Shown: positions 5,302 through 5,396 of the stretch, one piece after another
Layout: each line of letters begins with the position of its first letter
Numbering within the stretch: the stretch's first letter is position 1
Source of the DNA: Patescibacteria group bacterium
Lineage (GTDB): Bacteria; Patescibacteriota; UBA1384; JAGGWG01
Length of the DNA stretch: 5,396 nt
Direction of reading: 5' to 3'
NCBI GenBank assembly: GCA_028698375.1
Contig: JAQVDI010000043.1
Span: 1-5,396, forward strand
The notes under the pieces: model-generated
What the model was told of the DNA's origin: nothing
Database searches by the model: none
The model's input: only the letters and a program-made list of their open reading frames with translations
Position numbers and translations under genes: made by a program

Positions 5302-5396
5302 TAAAAATTCTTTGAAAATTGAGAACTGAAAATTGAAAATTCTATTTTAGTGTTTTTTACCGCTTCCGGCTCTTCAACTTGCTTCAACTTACGTTG
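5301..5396 (-). CDS. C-terminal end of an unidentified protein (partial, 5' end beyond window)
   Basis: One minus-strand frame is open from the window edge to a TAA at 5303-5301, giving 31 residues. The other two minus frames hit stops within four codons of the edge. The first part, QRKLKQVEEPEAVKNTK, has the charged composition of a real coding end. The last 14 residues (from IEFSIF) are the translation of a 7-bp repeat array and look like an acquired tail. The fragment is too short to name. It is followed by a hairpin terminator, so it is probably a separate transcription unit from the membrane-protein operon. Confidence 0.6.
   Translation of the reverse strand, partial: QRKLKQVEEPEAVKNTKIEFSIFSSQFSKNF
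5314..5341. repeat. Second 7-bp-period repeat, four units
   Basis: On the plus strand the units are GAAAATT, GAGAACT, GAAAATT and GAAAATT in perfect heptamer phase. The array lies inside the 3' end of the right-edge gene, just before its stop codon. It shares period and AT-rich composition with the array at 887-914, but its T-rich strand is the opposite one. Confidence 0.6.

Overview
This AT-rich window has every recognisable gene on the minus strand. It looks like a genome of the Candidate Phyla Radiation (Patescibacteria, Parcubacteria-like). That is an inference from compact low-GC coding, membrane-anchored Clp-like and YkuD proteins with weak similarity to classical homologues, little use of Shine-Dalgarno sites, and short AT-rich heptamer repeats at gene ends. 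No rRNA or ribosomal marker is present to confirm it.

In the direction of transcription (right to left), the layout is as follows. (1) The 3' end of an unidentified gene (5396-5301) is followed by a small hairpin terminator. (2) A fresh extended -10 promoter near 5222-5230 starts a three-gene operon. The genes are a small two-helix membrane protein (5233-4814), an overlapping membrane-anchored ClpC-like double AAA+ protein (4824-2374), and an exported YkuD L,D-transpeptidase with two PG_binding_4-like repeats (2349-922). (3) A GC-rich island in a very AT-rich surrounding (about 53% against about 14% GC) encodes a structured RNA on the minus strand (about 828-571). It has a 12-bp helix closing its ends, several internal hairpins, loop-loop complementarities and a strong intrinsic terminator. 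I cannot assign it to a known family. (4) The start of a gene running off the left edge (420-1) joins an XRE-type helix-turn-helix to an Hsp20/alpha-crystallin-like domain. Its promoter carries two palindromes.

The Clp-like protein has a degenerate first ATPase module (Walker A Thr to Arg, Walker B Glu to Asn, arginine fingers missing) and an intact second module. Both substrate-gripping pore loops appear to lack their aromatic residue. With two N-terminal membrane helices and a translationally coupled membrane-protein partner, it looks more like a membrane-bound remodelling machine than a ClpP-feeding unfoldase. The L,D-transpeptidase in the same operon suggests a link to the cell envelope.

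The most unusual items are the XRE-Hsp20 fusion, which could be a regulator that senses unfolded protein, and the unclassified structured RNA next to it. Functional links between the Clp operon, the RNA and the regulator are hypotheses from proximity and shared promoter sequence only.
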